From the NCBI RefSeq assembly GCF_027172205.1, contig NC_070603.1:6622501-6686500 (forward strand): 64,000 nucleotides of DNA. Direction: 5' to 3'. Position 1 is the stretch's first letter. Every line of letters begins with the position of its first letter. Below the pieces are notes generated by a model, which saw only the letters and a list, made by a program, of their open reading frames with translations, made no database searches and was not told the origin of the DNA. Origin of the DNA: Podarcis raffonei. Lineage: Eukaryota; Chordata; Lepidosauria; Squamata; Lacertidae. The position numbers and the translations under genes are program-made. Shown piece by piece: positions 45,791 to 57,800 of the stretch.

Positions 45791-46031
45791 AGTGGTACCT
45801 CGGGTTACATACACTTCAGGTTACATATGCTTCAGGTTACACACTCCGCTAACCCAGGAGTAGTACCTCGGGTTAAGAACTTTGCTTCAGGATGAGAACA
45901 GAAATCGGGCTCAAGCAGTGCGGCGGCAGCAGGAGGCCCCATTAGCTAAAGTGGTGCTTCAGGTTAAGAACAGTTTCAGGTTAAGAACGGACCTCTGGAA
46001 CGAATTAAGTACTTAACCTGAGGTACCACTG
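45791..46031 (+). mobile_element. Tc1/mariner-like MITE, copy 3
   Basis: Same orientation and ends as copy 1 (cagtggtacctcgggtta; gaggtaccactg), flanked by TA at 45789-45790 and 46032-46033. Length is 241 bp. Confidence 0.92.
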
Positions 46032-46584
46032 TACTCTGTTGGCCTGGTGGAACAAATCCACTTAAACACAAACAAACTGACTTTTTGTGGTTAGGAAAGT
46101 GATGGGGAAATTCACATGGGATGAGTGACTGACTAATGGGAAGATGCACACCACACCACAAGCAAATCAGGATGAATTCCGGATGAATGCTGATTGCCAT
46201 ATGACCTCTCAACAAGCAAATCAGAACAGATGCATGATAAAGACATAATCTAACCTCGCTTTGAAGCAAGTCCTATCATGCACTTTCCTGTGCAATTTTC
46301 TATCGCTTTCCTTATCACAACAAAATTGTTTTTTTTTGGGGGGGGGGAAGTGGGTTTGTTATGTAAGACCTCCCAATACACTATAGTTGCAAGATCTGAA
46401 TTTGACCGTATGTGATGAATCCCACGCATGAAACTGTGATAGTCTGGCAACACCATGTGTAAAAAGCACTTAGCTTTGGCTGGGCTGTGGCAACCCTACA
46501 CATACTCAGCGACTTGGAAGTTTGCCTCCCTGAAATCCATGCGGTACTGAATTGCACTGTAAAAATTCAAAACACCTGGTGGAT

Positions 46585-46930
46585 AAAGGTAAAAGGGTAA
46601 AGGAGACCCCTGACCATTAGGTCCAGTCGTGACCGACTCTGGGGTTGCGGCGCTCATCTCGCTTTATTGGCCGAGGGAGCCGGCATACAGTTTCCGGGTC
46701 ATGTGGCCAGCATGACTAAGCTGCTTCTGGCGAACCAGAGCAGCGCATGGAAACGCCGTTTACCTTCCCGCTGGTGCGGTACCTATTTATCTACTTGCAC
46801 TTGACAGGCTTTTGAACTGCTAGGTTGGCAGGAGCAGGGACCGAGCAATGGGAGCTCACCCTGTCGCGGGGATTCAAACCGCCGACCTTCTGATCGGCAA
46901 GTCCTAGGCTCTGTGGTTTAACCCACAGCG
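46585..46930 (-). mobile_element. tRNA-derived SINE (family A), nearly full length
   Basis: A reverse copy from aaaggtaaaagggtaaagga to gtttaacccacagcg, lacking the last bases of the head. Confidence 0.93.
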
Positions 46931-47565
46931 AATTACAAGCAAATTAAAACAATAACAGCATCCCCTCTTGTAAACAGTCCTCCAAGAGGCAGGAGCTTCA
47001 AAGGGCAAATCACTTTTGCCTTCTGCTTGTAAATTAGAACATTTGGACACACCTGACCTGATCACTTTCCAAGTGTTCAAAATAGGAGAAGCAATTATGC
47101 AAGGAAAAGGGGCATCTTGCAACAGGCGCCAGGCCCCTAACCATTGGTGGCTGCTGCTCATTTGGGCTGGTAGGGCAGAAGGCAAGGAAGCCAACAGGAG
47201 TGGACCCCAGAACCAATGACAAGCAGAGCAGACTAATTCTAGCTGTGTCTCCATGAGTTCTACAAGAGACACTTTGAGACTACGGAGGAGGAAGTGGATA
47301 GATTGTGCCACCTGCTGGATTGGTTGCAGGTACTGGCTGGCTGGAGATAGATGGAAGTTGGCATGGCAGTGCCCCATTCACTCTAAGGGACAAGCCTCTC
47401 TGCACTCCTTAGAACACCTGTAGAAAGCTGCTGTGATTCCCAGCAGTCCATGCAGAGTTGTTTTACAGATGCTCTCTGCAATGAACATGCATAGACTGGG
47501 ATGCAGACAGCTAATTCACATGCACAGCACATCTCAAATGCCAGAATTTTTTTGAACCTCCAGTT

Positions 47566-47701
47566 CAGGCAACCCCAAACTCAGCCCTCCAGATGTTTTC
47601 ACACTACAACTCCCACCCTCCCTAGCTAACAGGACCAGTGGTCTGGGGTGATGGGAATTGTAGTCCCAAAACATCTGGAGGGCTGAGTTTGGGGGTGCCT
47701 A
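47566..47701. mobile_element. Fold-back hAT MITE with clean target-site duplication
   Basis: A near-palindrome of 136 bp: caggcaaccccaaactcagc on the left mirrors gagtttgggggtgccta on the right. Core arms are ccctccagatgtttt and aaaacatctggaggg. The 8-bp duplication ctccagtt is perfect (47558-47565 and 47702-47709), which assigns the family to hAT. Confidence 0.9.
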
Positions 47702-47713
47702 CTCCAGTTGTTG

Positions 47714-48066
47714 AAGGGACACGGGTGGTGCTGTGGGTTAAACCACAGAGCCTAGGACTTGCCGATCAGAAGGTTGGCGATTCGAATCCCCGTGACGGGG
47801 TGAGCTCCCGTTGCTCAGTCCCTGCTCCTGCCAACCTAGCAGATCGAAAGCACATCAAAGTGCAGGTAGATAAATAGGTAGCGCTCCAGCGGGAAGGTAA
47901 ATGGCATTTCCGTGTGCTGCTCTGGTTCGCCAGAAGCGGCTTAGTCATGCTGGCCACATGACCCGGAAGCTGTACGCCGGCTCCCTGGGCCAATAAAAGC
48001 GAGATGAGAGCTGCAACCCCAGAGTCGGTCACGACTGGACCAAATTGTCAGGGGTCCCTTTACCTT
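47714..48066 (+). mobile_element. tRNA-derived SINE (family A), full length
   Basis: Forward copy. The 13-bp target-site duplication actccagttgttg lies at 47701-47713 and 48067-48079, overlapping the target-site duplication of the neighbouring hAT, so this SINE inserted after that hAT. Confidence 0.95.
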
Positions 48067-48123
48067 ACTCCAGTTGTTGCTGCAAACCTCAAAATGGTCA
48101 AGAAGAATCTGCATTGAAAATGT

Positions 48124-48126
<3 letters not shown>

Positions 48127-48171
<45 letters not shown>
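48127..48171. repeat. (TA)n microsatellite
   Basis: A pure TA run of 45 bp. Confidence 0.97.
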
Positions 48172-48173
<2 letters not shown>

Positions 48174-48550
48174 AGAACAATGATGACATTAAGCTGATAA
48201 ACTCTTTTCAGTGTTCAGGCTTTGAGTGCCATTGCTTATGTAGTCAAAACAGCACCCCCCCACACACACATAAGAGGGAGGTATCGGCAGGCCCAGGGGA
48301 ACAACTAAGTTTCCAGAAGTACAAACAATATTTGGAGGGGGGATATCAGAGAAGGGACCCCTCTAAATGGCCTAGTGAAGACATTCCATGCTCAGGGAGT
48401 GTGGAATGCTGACTGCTGGGGTGGGTGAGGACAGAAAACCAGGATGATAGTTGGAATGGGGCACAATGTAACATTTTGCTGCAGGGGGCACTTCTGTTAG
48501 ATAGAGTAAGTGCACTGCCTTTGCAACTACATTTGCCCCAATGCAGCTAA

Positions 48551-49370
48551 GGCAGGCTTCCTCAGCCTTGGCCCTCCAGATGTTTTTGGCCTTCTTCTTC
48601 TTCTTTGGCGCTCACTCATAGCCGAGTAAGATTGTCTTCCATAAACACGGTTTTAACAGTGAGTCCGTAAGTGACTGTGGAGGCCAATTCTGGACCCACA
48701 CGTCCTTCCACAGTGGAGACATTGGTTTCCGGGCAGAAGTTAATCACGGTGTGGATTTGCCAAGCGTGGCTTCCTCTTAGCACGTCTCCCCCTTGCGTCC
48801 TGAGTTCAAGTGTCTTCAAAGCCCATGACACCTTGGGTAAAGGCTGTTCTCCAACTGGAGCGCTTGCAGGCCAGTGTTTCCCAGTTGTCAGTGTTTATAC
48901 CATATTTTTTTAGATTTGCCTTGAGACAGTCTTTAAACCTCTTTTGTTGACCACCAGCATTACGCTTTCCATTTTTAAGTTCAGAATAGAGTGGTTGCTT
49001 TGGAAGACGATCATCAGGCATCCGCACAACATGACCAGTCCAACGAAGTTGATGTTGAAGAATCATTACTTCAACACTGGTGATCTTTGCTTCTTCCAGT
49101 ACACTGATATCAGTTTGCCTGTCTTCCCAAGTGATGTGTAAAATTTTTTGGAGACACCGTTGATGGAATCTTTCGAGGAGTGGGAGATGGTGTTTATAAG
49201 TGGTCCATGTTTCACAAGCATATAGTAAGGTTGGTAGTACAATAGCTTTGTAAACAAGCATTTTGGTTTTGGGCCTACAACTCCCACGATCCCTAGCTAT
49301 CGGGAGCAGTGGTCAGGGATGCTGGGAACTGTAGTCTCAAAACATCTGGAGGGCCGAGATTGAGGAAGCC
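48551..49370. mobile_element. Fold-back hAT MITE interrupted by a LINE
   Basis: The left part (gcaggcttcctcagccttgg, ccctccagatgttttt) and the right part (gcctacaactccca...aaaacatctggagggccgag, gaggaagcct) are the two halves of the same fold-back family. The 8-bp duplication cagctaag is perfect (48543-48550 and 49371-49378). Confidence 0.9.
48591..49268 (-). mobile_element. LINE ORF2 C-terminal fragment, RTE-like, nested
   Basis: On the - strand, 49261-48809 encodes 150 aa with LLYACETWT, LLERFHQRCLQKILHITWEDR, LRWTGHVVRMPDDRLPKQ and RFKDCLKANLKKYGI, the typical end of an RTE-like ORF2. A (AAG)n 3' tail lies at 48591-48606 (antisense). The host sequence ttttggcc is repeated near both borders. 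The clade is named from text similarity only. Confidence 0.75.
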
Positions 49371-50343
49371 TCAGCTAAGGGCTACAACAGGCATGAAAGC
49401 TGGGCTCTGCTTGCTTGTTCCTCGCTGGGTGAGGAACTGCATGTACAAATAAGTCCTCCACATGCAGTTCTGCTTCCCAGTCCAGCAGCTGATGTTGATT
49501 GTTGCATTTAGCCATTTGGGGAAAGCTTCTCTGCTATGCAGTTTGGGAAGGGGAGCAAGACGCTTATCCCTCACCGACACAACTCTGCCAAACAGCAGAT
49601 TGGTGGGATTTCTTAGCTTTTCCATATTAAAAAAAACCAGTGCTACGAGCACAGCCTTGGCTTCTCTTTATATACTCTGTTGTAGCGGAGCCTTTGTCGC
49701 TGATGGATAGATGAAGGATGGATAGATTGCATTGCTAAGAGGAATTAGTGATGCCATTATAATAAGCATGCTTCTTTTAATGCCGCCAGGAACTTTAGGA
49801 ACGAAACTTTCCGCAGCTGTTTTGGATGTCGTTTCACTTCTTTTGGGCACTAAATGTGCTACTTCTAACCTCCAGCAGGTGGTGCTAGTGCATCACAGAC
49901 AGCCCTAGTCCAAGGACCAGAGAACATTGACTTTCCCTTGAGAAATTCATAGCATCTTGCAACTCTGGTTCTTTTAATTAAATGATCTGTCAAATGAAGC
50001 AAATGTTTTTCTCCAGAACCAGAGTAGGCTGGGGTGGCTCTGTGTCCTTCTAACTCTGTATCAGACCCAGTTCCTTGCTTCCTCCAGACAAAGGGTGTTT
50101 ATTTGCCTCGATTGGGGCTTGTCTGAATCAGGCGACTGTCCTCCCCCCCCTTTCTGAAGAAGGTGACCCTGACCCTTCTGCTTAGATCCTGGATGGACAT
50201 CCTGCAGTGCTCCAGATGTTGCTGGACTAGGGCTCCCATCACCCCTGACCCACCTCTGGCCTGGCTATTCTAGGAACCCAGCTGCTGACTCTAGAATTTG
50301 TTAACTGAAAGCATAAGAATCAGCTGAATTGATGTCTTTAAAA

Positions 50344-50646
50344 CAGGGGGCAGCAAGGTTCACCTCTCCTGGGCCGATTCACTACAGCAGAGATCCCTCT
50401 GGATTGTGGGTGCGCATGAGCCCGCAATTTCCAGCATCTGTGTCTGCACAGACACGATTTCTAGCATCTGCACATGTGCAGATGCGATTTCTGGTACCGT
50501 GGAAGCGAGTCCCCACGCCACGCTGGTTTAGCATAGCGTGCAGGGACTTGTTGAGTGATTGGCTCGGTTCGGGGGCGGCTTGTGGGCCGGTTAAACGACC
50601 CCCGTGGGCTGCTTGTGGCCCATGGGCCTTAGGTTGCCGACCCCTG
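50344..50646. mobile_element. hAT MITE (a second hAT family)
   Basis: Ends cagggggcagcaaggttc and aggttgccgacccctg, a 303-bp element with the perfect 8-bp target-site duplication ctttaaaa (50336-50343 and 50647-50654). The right end matches the caggggtcggcaacc class of hAT termini. Confidence 0.93.
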
Positions 50647-51035
50647 CTTTAAAACACGGTCCAAACATTTGGTATGGCTTCTTATGCTATTAGTCACCTT
50701 CCCAAGAACTTTCTGAAAGTACAGGTTGGCCTGGCTCTTGTTTCTGTGACGCTGATGATGCGGATGACAGCTCTCTGTTGTAAAGTACCCAGTCAAGGGA
50801 TAAACTTCATTTCACTTCACTCCTCATTGCAAGCCAACTTCACATGTTCAGTGAATGTGTGTGTGTATGTGTGCGTATGTATGTGTGTATGTGTTTGTTG
50901 AAACTGTACCCCATCATGCTTGCTCCCAGACTCCAGGGGTCTGGATGATGCCTACCTCAAAGGGCAAGCTTTGCAGGTACAAGCTCATTTAACACCATTT
51001 GGAAACTAGGTCAGAGCAGGAGTAGTAGTAGTAGT

Positions 51036-51385
51036 AAGGTAAAGGGACCCCTGACCATTAGGTCCAGTTGTGGCCGACTCTGGGGTTGTGGCACTCATCT
51101 CGCTTTATTGGCTGAGGGAGCCGGCGTACAGCTTCCGGGTCATGTGGCCAGCATGACTAAGCCGCTTCTGGTGAACCAGAGCAGTGCATGGAAACGCTGT
51201 TTACCTTCCCAACGGAGCGGTACCCATTTATCTACTTGCACTTTGACGTGCTTTCGAACTGCTAGGTTGGCAGGAGCTGGGACCGAGCAACGGGAGCTCA
51301 CCCCGTCACGGGGATTCGAACCGCCGACCTTCCGATTGGCAAGTCCTAGGCTCTGTGGTTTAACCCACAGCGCCACCCGCATCCC
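51036..51385 (-). mobile_element. tRNA-derived SINE (family A), full length
   Basis: A reverse copy between a gtagtagtagta tract and an (ATA)n tract, which hides the target-site duplication. Confidence 0.94.
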
Positions 51386-51451
51386 TAATAATAATAATAA
51401 TAGCATTTGCACAGGAGTGGTTGAATTATGGGAGGAAATGTGTGCATTAAA

Positions 51452-51474
51452 CACACACACACACACACACACAC
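51452..51474. repeat. (AC)n microsatellite
   Basis: A pure AC run. A TG/TA-rich tract also lies at about 50857-50893. Confidence 0.9.
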
Positions 51475-52105
51475 AAACACTTAGGGTTTACTCACACTAT
51501 CTCAAATTTTACCTTGTAGCTTTGCCTATTTCTGCATTTTGGGGGGCATGAGGGTGACATCCTGGAAACCCACTTTTCAGCTAACTGATAGTAGCATAGA
51601 AAGGTTTTCTAAAACCATTACATGCCGCTGTCCCATATAATGTGTGTTTGCCATATAATAGTTTCTGAGTTATGCCCCTCTGTGAGCTCCTCCTCTGTGC
51701 CCATGTCTCACTCACCAATTATCAACCCTGCTTGCCTCATTTCTTTCTCGTTGCTGCTGAAGTTCATTTCCAGCTTCCCTTTTCTCTCCTTTCTGGGTGC
51801 ATTTACCTAGGAGGAAGTCCCTTTGCACTCCATGGGGCTTACTTCTGAGTAGGAGTGCCTTTGCCTGGGTTGTGGTAGTAAGGGATGCAGTCTGAATTTC
51901 CCTTTATTCCTTTGTGGGAGGGGGGCTGTTGGGAGACCCTGAGAACACACACACACAATGTGTGTCTATGAATGTGTCCCCTGTCTATGAATACATTCAG
52001 AGCAGACCACTTGCATGGCTGCTATTGCTGATAGCAGTGCTGACCGCTGAAAACACATTGTTAGGCGGTTGTGGGTATTAAATATAGTTTAAGCACGGCA
52101 GCAAT

Positions 52106-52470
52106 GGGACGCGGGTGGCGCTGTGGGTAAAACGTCAGCTCCTAGGACTTGCCGATCGCATGATCGGCGGTTCGAATCCCCGCGGCGGGGTGTGCTCCTG
52201 TTGCTTGGTCCCAGCCCCTGCCAACCTAGCAGTTTGAAAGCACGTCAAAGTGCAAGTAGATAAATAGGGACCACTTACTAGCGGGAAGGTAAACGGCGTT
52301 TCCGTGTGCGGCTCTGCCTCGCCACGGTAGCTTCGTCACGCTGGCCACGTGACCCGGAAGTGTCTGTGGACAGCGCTGGCTCCCGGCCTATAGAGTGAGA
52401 AGAGCGCACAACCCTAGAGTCTGTCAAGAATGGCCCCTACGGGCAGGGGTACCTTTACCTTACCTTTACT
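52106..52470 (+). mobile_element. tRNA-derived SINE (family A, variant subfamily)
   Basis: Forward copy flanked by a perfect 15-bp target-site duplication, aagcacggcagcaat (52091-52105 and 52471-52485). It differs from the other copies by gatcgcatgatcggcggt in the head, gtgtctgtggacagcgctgg after the ccggaag motif and an altered 3' end (ggcccctacgggcagggg). The copy at 53890-54213 shares the tgtctgtggaca insertion. Confidence 0.95.
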
Positions 52471-52485
52471 AAGCACGGCAGCAAT

Positions 52486-53212
52486 CTAATGGCACCCTGA
52501 AAATGAAAGAGAGAGAAATAGCAGCAATTAGAGTGCATGTGTTTTTCTTGTTTCTGCCAGAGACAATGACACAAGGGAGTGTCAGTTGGTTTTATGGGCT
52601 GCTTCCAGAGGGTCCATAAACAGGGTTGTTTTTTAAAATGAGAAGCATGACTCTAGATTTGAAATACAAACAGGCAGAAAATGTGGTCCTGGTACAACAG
52701 AATGAAACGATTGTGAATTAAGTTTGCAAGACACACACTTAACCCTAGGGGGCAGCAGAGGAAAAGGAATTCAACCAACTGTACTTTGATTTACAGATGG
52801 CATTTCCTGCAGCAGAAAACAGCAGAGGCTTTTATTCCACATGAAATACTAATATCATTTATTAAGCTTTTGTGGACTAGAATTCACATCATCAGGGAAC
52901 TGCAATTGGGAATATTTCCTTGTGCCAAAGGCAAGAGGGTGCTCGCTCCCAGGACTGATCAGTAGTCAAATCAAAGCAGCCGTCTCCACAAATCCTGGTA
53001 TGATAAATAAGCTGGCAGGATTAGGACCTTCTGCAGCATCCCAGTACATTTGAAAAACGGGGACCTTAAATCTTAGAGAGAACTTCAGCCGGGGAATCCA
53101 CAAGGTGTTGGCCTGTGGTCCGCTGCTGCCACCTAATGGCAATGTGATGCAATGGCAGATTTTATTTTGTACAAAGTTAAACAGAACTATTAGCTTAGGG
53201 GAGTGCTTAGAG
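52486..53212. other. Intergenic, nothing recognised
   Basis: No gene or repeat ends were seen in this stretch. Confidence 0.4.
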
Positions 53213-53348
53213 CGCGCATGGCCAAACTTGGCCCTCCAGGTGTTTTGGGACTACAACTCCCATAATCCATAGCTAACAGGACCAGTGGTCAGGGATGATG
53301 GGAAATGTACTCCCAAAACATCTGGAGGGCCGAGTTTGGCCACGCCTG
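53213..53348. mobile_element. Fold-back hAT MITE
   Basis: The left arm gcatggccaaacttggccct and the right arm ggccgagtttggccacgcct are inverted. Flanks gcttagag (53205-53212) and gcttaggg (53349-53356) form an 8-bp target-site duplication with one mismatch. Length is 136 bp, equal to the copy at 47566. Confidence 0.9.
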
Positions 53349-53889
53349 GCTTAGGGCTTATCCACACTTACAGGCCTGTGCTTAAAAACTCTGTATCAAA
53401 GCAGCTTCTGTTTTGCTCCAGAGCTTTCCTGGTGAAAATCCCCTCTTTATTGCTCAATTGGAGCAAAAATCAATTTGGGTTTTCCACGGACTGCAGTTTG
53501 CTCCGATTAAGTTTTAAAGAGCATATTTTCTCAAAGACAGCTCTGCGGCAAAAGAAGGATGCTCAGATGTGGAGCTTTAAAATGCAGAAAGAGCAGAGGA
53601 AAAATAAATGTGGACAAGCGCTTAGTGTTCTTGGTTTAAGGCTCCACCAAACTGACCGTAATGTTCAGGTTAGCCAGTATGCAATAGCCGCTGGGCTGTG
53701 CTAGACTTGGTGACTCACTCTCAGCAATGCATGGTAAATGTTAGACATGTTAGACTTACTCACAGTAGACACATTGAAGTTGATGAACATGATGAACTCG
53801 GGTTCATTCAGTTCAATGAGTCTACTCTGAGTAGACAACCTTAATTGGAGACAACCCTAAGTGTAGTTCGATCTCTACTCACTGGCCTA

Positions 53890-54213
53890 AAAAAAAAAGG
53901 TAAAGGACTCCTGACAGTTAAGTCCAGTCACGAACGACTCTGGGGTTGCGGTGCTCATCTCGCTTTACTGGCCGAGGGAGCTGACATTTGTCCACAGACA
54001 GCTTCCGGGTCATGTGGCCAGCATGACTAAGCCGCTTCTGGCGAAACCAGAGCAGCACATGGAAATGCCATTTACCTTCCTGCTGGAGTGGTACCTATTT
54101 ATCTACTTGCACTTTGAACTGCTAGGTTGGAAGGAGCAGGGATTTGAACCGCCGACCTTCCAATCGGCAAGCCCTAGGCTCTGTGGTTTAGACCACAGCA
54201 CCACCCACGTCCC
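53890..54213 (-). mobile_element. tRNA-derived SINE (family A, variant subfamily)
   Basis: A reverse copy with tgtccacagacagcttccgg, the antisense of the insertion seen at 52106-52470. Part of the head region is deleted (gcactttgaactgctagg). The flanks ctactcactggccta and ctactctctgaccta (53875-53889, 54214-54228) are a 15-bp duplication with two changes. Confidence 0.92.
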
Positions 54214-54228
54214 CTACTCTCTGACCTA

Positions 54229-56320
54229 CTTCCTGGTAATACAACCTTGTTCTCTTTTCTTTTAGGGCTGGGCATCTCTGGCAAGGCCAGGGGTACACAA
54301 CCTTTTTGCAGGGGGCTTGGAGTCTGCATTCACGTCCGCCAACACTTCAAGGGCTGCAAGCTACTGGGGGGCACGGGCCTCCCTCCCATATTCTCTCTCA
54401 TTCTCACACATGCAGGACACAACGACATGACCCTCCTCACCACCACCATAGCTGATCTGTGCAGACAAGGAGGAGAGGGATGTTACTGTCCCATCCCAAG
54501 GTACCAAATGATGCATCTGAGGTCCAGGAAGGAGGTGGTTTGAATCCCCATTGCGGTGCTGGGATGGTCAGAAAGGCTTAAACTGCATTTACTTATTCCT
54601 TATTTTTTACTTTTGCCAAAATCAGTCAGGTCATGGAGGAGGCTGATATAATGTTCCGTGTTTAATTTTTCAGTCCCTTTCCCCCAGACATGCAATTTGT
54701 CTTTTTCACAGCTTTTTCATTGAGCTGTCCACCCCAAAATCTCTTTTCCAGTCATTTATCACCAGTTCAGACCCTTTAAGTGCATATGTGAAACTAGGGT
54801 TTGTCCCCCCACCTCAATATCTACCACTTTATTCTTTCTTACACTGAACCTCGCTTGCCATTTTCATGCTCATTTAGCGGTTTGAGAACATTATTTTGGA
54901 GCCCTTCACAATCTCCCTTTCCCCCCATTACCCCAAACAATTTGGTGTCATCTGGTACCACCAAGTCCCCATCTTATCGAATTCAGGATTCCCCATTAGT
55001 AGACTGAAGGGATATTATCTGTTTGGATCAGTGCTTCTGCCAAACACTTGCCACCACCTGCCAACGCATGTTAGCTCCATTTCTCACACGCTTGCCATGC
55101 TGGGGCTGAATCCACCACAGACTTTTGACTGAACACATGGGAAGCCATCAGTGTGGTTCTTCAGACCACAGATGAGAGGAATGCTGTTTCTGAATGTAAA
55201 AATAAAAATCCCCACAAGTAGAAAACAAGCATATCAGGATGAAAAACTCTATTCCCACCTCCACTACTGTTCTACTTGCAGGGATGAGGTTGTATGGAGA
55301 GGGACATTCTAAAATGCAATCACCTACCTGCAGCCTGCCATGTGGTACAATCCACTCTGTGCTTTCGTTTTGCTACTGGCCCCTGCTTTGCTTCATCTCT
55401 ACAACTCACTGAGCAGTATTACTGTTATTATTTTGCAGATGGGCAAACTGAGGCAGACAGCCCGAGTAGCTTGTATGTAGTGGGGGAAACTCTGTAATCT
55501 CGAAAAGCTTTCTCATTAAACTAATATCATGTGCATGGAAGCCTCCAATTCAAATCCTGCTGCTGCCACCATGAATTGACTAGGTGGCTTTGAGGCAAGC
55601 CATTATTCCATTAGGCTCAGTCCTTGCCCTTGCCCCTTTCTGCAATAGGGGGATAATAATACTTGCCTACATTGGAGGGCTGTTAAGGTGATAGTTGTGC
55701 AAGATGTAAGAATATATTTACATACTGTTGTAGGGCCCAAAAGCCAGGCTGCTCAACATTTCCCTTAAAAACGTGAGCATGAAATTTAGCTTTTGCATGT
55801 TTCCGTTTTTATCTTTGTCTAAAGGGGGCGAGGTGCGTAGTTTTAAAGCACCCAGGTTTTTAAAGCACCCCAAACTGGGGCAGCCTGACTGCTTCCCTGC
55901 TTTCTCTCTCTCTTTCCTATCAGGAAACCGGGCAGCTGCTTTCCTGTTCTCACAGGCCGGCAAATGCGGAGCTGAATGTTCTGTACCTGCCTCTAGGACC
56001 TAAAAGACGCACGGCTTTGCCAGAGCTTGTAATTTCGCTTAATTAAAGGAGTGATAAAGGATTCCGGCAGCCTCCAATTAAATGGCACGGCAGGGTGGAG
56101 GCAGAGCTTAAGGTATGTGTGTGTCCATGGGATTGTCACTGAGGTCAGGCTGCCATTTCCCTAAGCTGGGCCAGAATGCGCCCTGCCCATTTTCCCACTC
56201 TGGCATCACAGCTGACACACCCTCAGGGCAAATGGGGCACTCATCCTGGCGCCAGATCCAGGCCCTCTTGTGAGGGAGCCATGCAGCACCTGGGCATCCC
56301 CATTTCCCCAATGCCCTGAC
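54229..56320. other. Intergenic, nothing recognised
   Basis: I found no recognisable exon or element here. Frames up to 98 codons lack domain signatures. Confidence 0.4.
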
Positions 56321-56625
56321 CAGTGCTGGATTTACGTATAAGCTAAACAAGCTACAGTGTAGGGCCCCACTCTCTTGCCCCGCCATTTCACTATTGATAT
56401 AATTCTTCTTAATTGTATTTCAGTTCAACAACTACTTTGATAAAATATGTATTTTGTTATGTGCAAATGGCTTTGGATACCTATAAGGTCCATAAATTAA
56501 CCATATAGCATATATTCAACACAAAAAACAGCGACAATTTGTTGTTGACAAAGGACAGCTGGACATATAAAGGGCCCCATTGCCTTCAGTAGCTTAGGGG
56601 CTCACCAAACCTAAATCCGGCCCTG
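56321..56625. mobile_element. hAT-A MITE, short copy
   Basis: 305 bp with ends cagtgctggatttacg and ctaaatccggccctg. Flanks gccctgac (56313-56320) and gtcctgac (56626-56633) form the 8-bp duplication with one mismatch. The interior has aagggccccattgccttcag, as in the copies at 14.6, 31.5 and 33.6 kb. Confidence 0.93.
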
Positions 56626-56666
56626 GTCCTGACCCACTGGGGGAACAAGCAGGGCTGATGCACCCA

Positions 56667-56671
<5 letters not shown>

Positions 56672-56698
<27 letters not shown>
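56672..56698. repeat. (AC)n microsatellite
   Basis: A pure AC run of 27 bp. Confidence 0.95.
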
Positions 56699-56837
56699 TC
56701 TTAATTGATTGATGGGTCTCATAAATCTATCTGTTATTTCCATTCAAATTAAGGGATAATTCTGATAAAGGTATCCTCCCGCTTTTTTGTTTTTAAATCA
56801 TGGATAACTTGCAGCAGCAGATACCCACCTGATATTT

Positions 56838-57000
56838 AAAGCACATTCCCTGCACATTGAAAGCACGTGGCTTTCCCCAGAGTGTCCTGGGAACTGCAGT
56901 TTCTCCCCCACAGAATTATAATTCTCAGCACGTTTAACAAACTGCAGTTCCCAATCTTCTTTGGGTGAAATCCTGTGCATTGAATGTGCTCTAAATGTTT
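56838..57000. mobile_element. Palindromic MITE
   Basis: Arms aaagcacattccctgcacat and tgcattgaatgtgctctaaa, plus inner arms ctgggaactgcagtttct and aaactgcagttcccaatc, are inverted. This is the family that is split by insertions at 31066-32060. Confidence 0.7.
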
Positions 57001-57554
57001 TGTGTGTGAGAAGGCAAGAGGCATTTCCTTTTCTTTGCATCTGCCACCCACCATTTCCTGTTAGTTCTTGTGCGCAATATATATTGATATTTAAGTCTGC
57101 TCTCAGATTAGCGCAGGCCAGGAGCAGCTAGCCTGTGGCCCTGTAGAGGTGGCTGAATTTTGGCTCCCCTCACCCCTGGCCATTGGCCATGTTTGCTTGG
57201 GCCAATGGGAATTGGAGTCCAGGTGGACTCTCTCTCTCCCTCTGGTCTAGAGTATCATTTTATAGCCAATCAAAATAAGTTTGTTCTAACACTAATTTGC
57301 TTAACAATGCAGCTCTCAAAAAAAGCGGGGTAATCTCTTGGTTACCAGTCAACCATACGATCCAGTCCCTCCTTGCAATAGCATTTATTTACTGTACCCT
57401 CAGTTTCTTTTAAAATTATTATTAAAAAGCCCTCCTTCCAATTTGGTAGATGGCTAGCTGGGGAATTCTATGGGAAGAGAACTGGGTGGGTGGGTGGTGA
57501 TATGGAAACTAAGCCAGACATGGCATGGAGCAGGGGAAAAATATGAGTGACTTC

Positions 57555-57800
57555 TTAAAGGCATTTATATCCCACTTAATTATTCGCTTTTCTAAGCAGC
57601 GTAGATAAGAAACAATCCACGGAAAACGGGACAATAAAATAATTTTTTAAAATCATGAAACCGAACACTCCTTTAAAAATACCTGCAGGAACAAAGAAGT
57701 CTTAGTCATGTGCCTGATCTTCAGCAAGAAGGGTGCCCATGTAATCTCACAATTGGAAGGGAGTTCCACAGGCTTTGGCCCACTACACTGAATGAGCAGA
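57555..57800. repeat. Old interspersed repeat, class unknown
   Basis: The text tttatatcccacttaattat and ggaagggagttccacaggc belongs to an old reptilian repeat related to that at 38097-38910. Confidence 0.35.
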
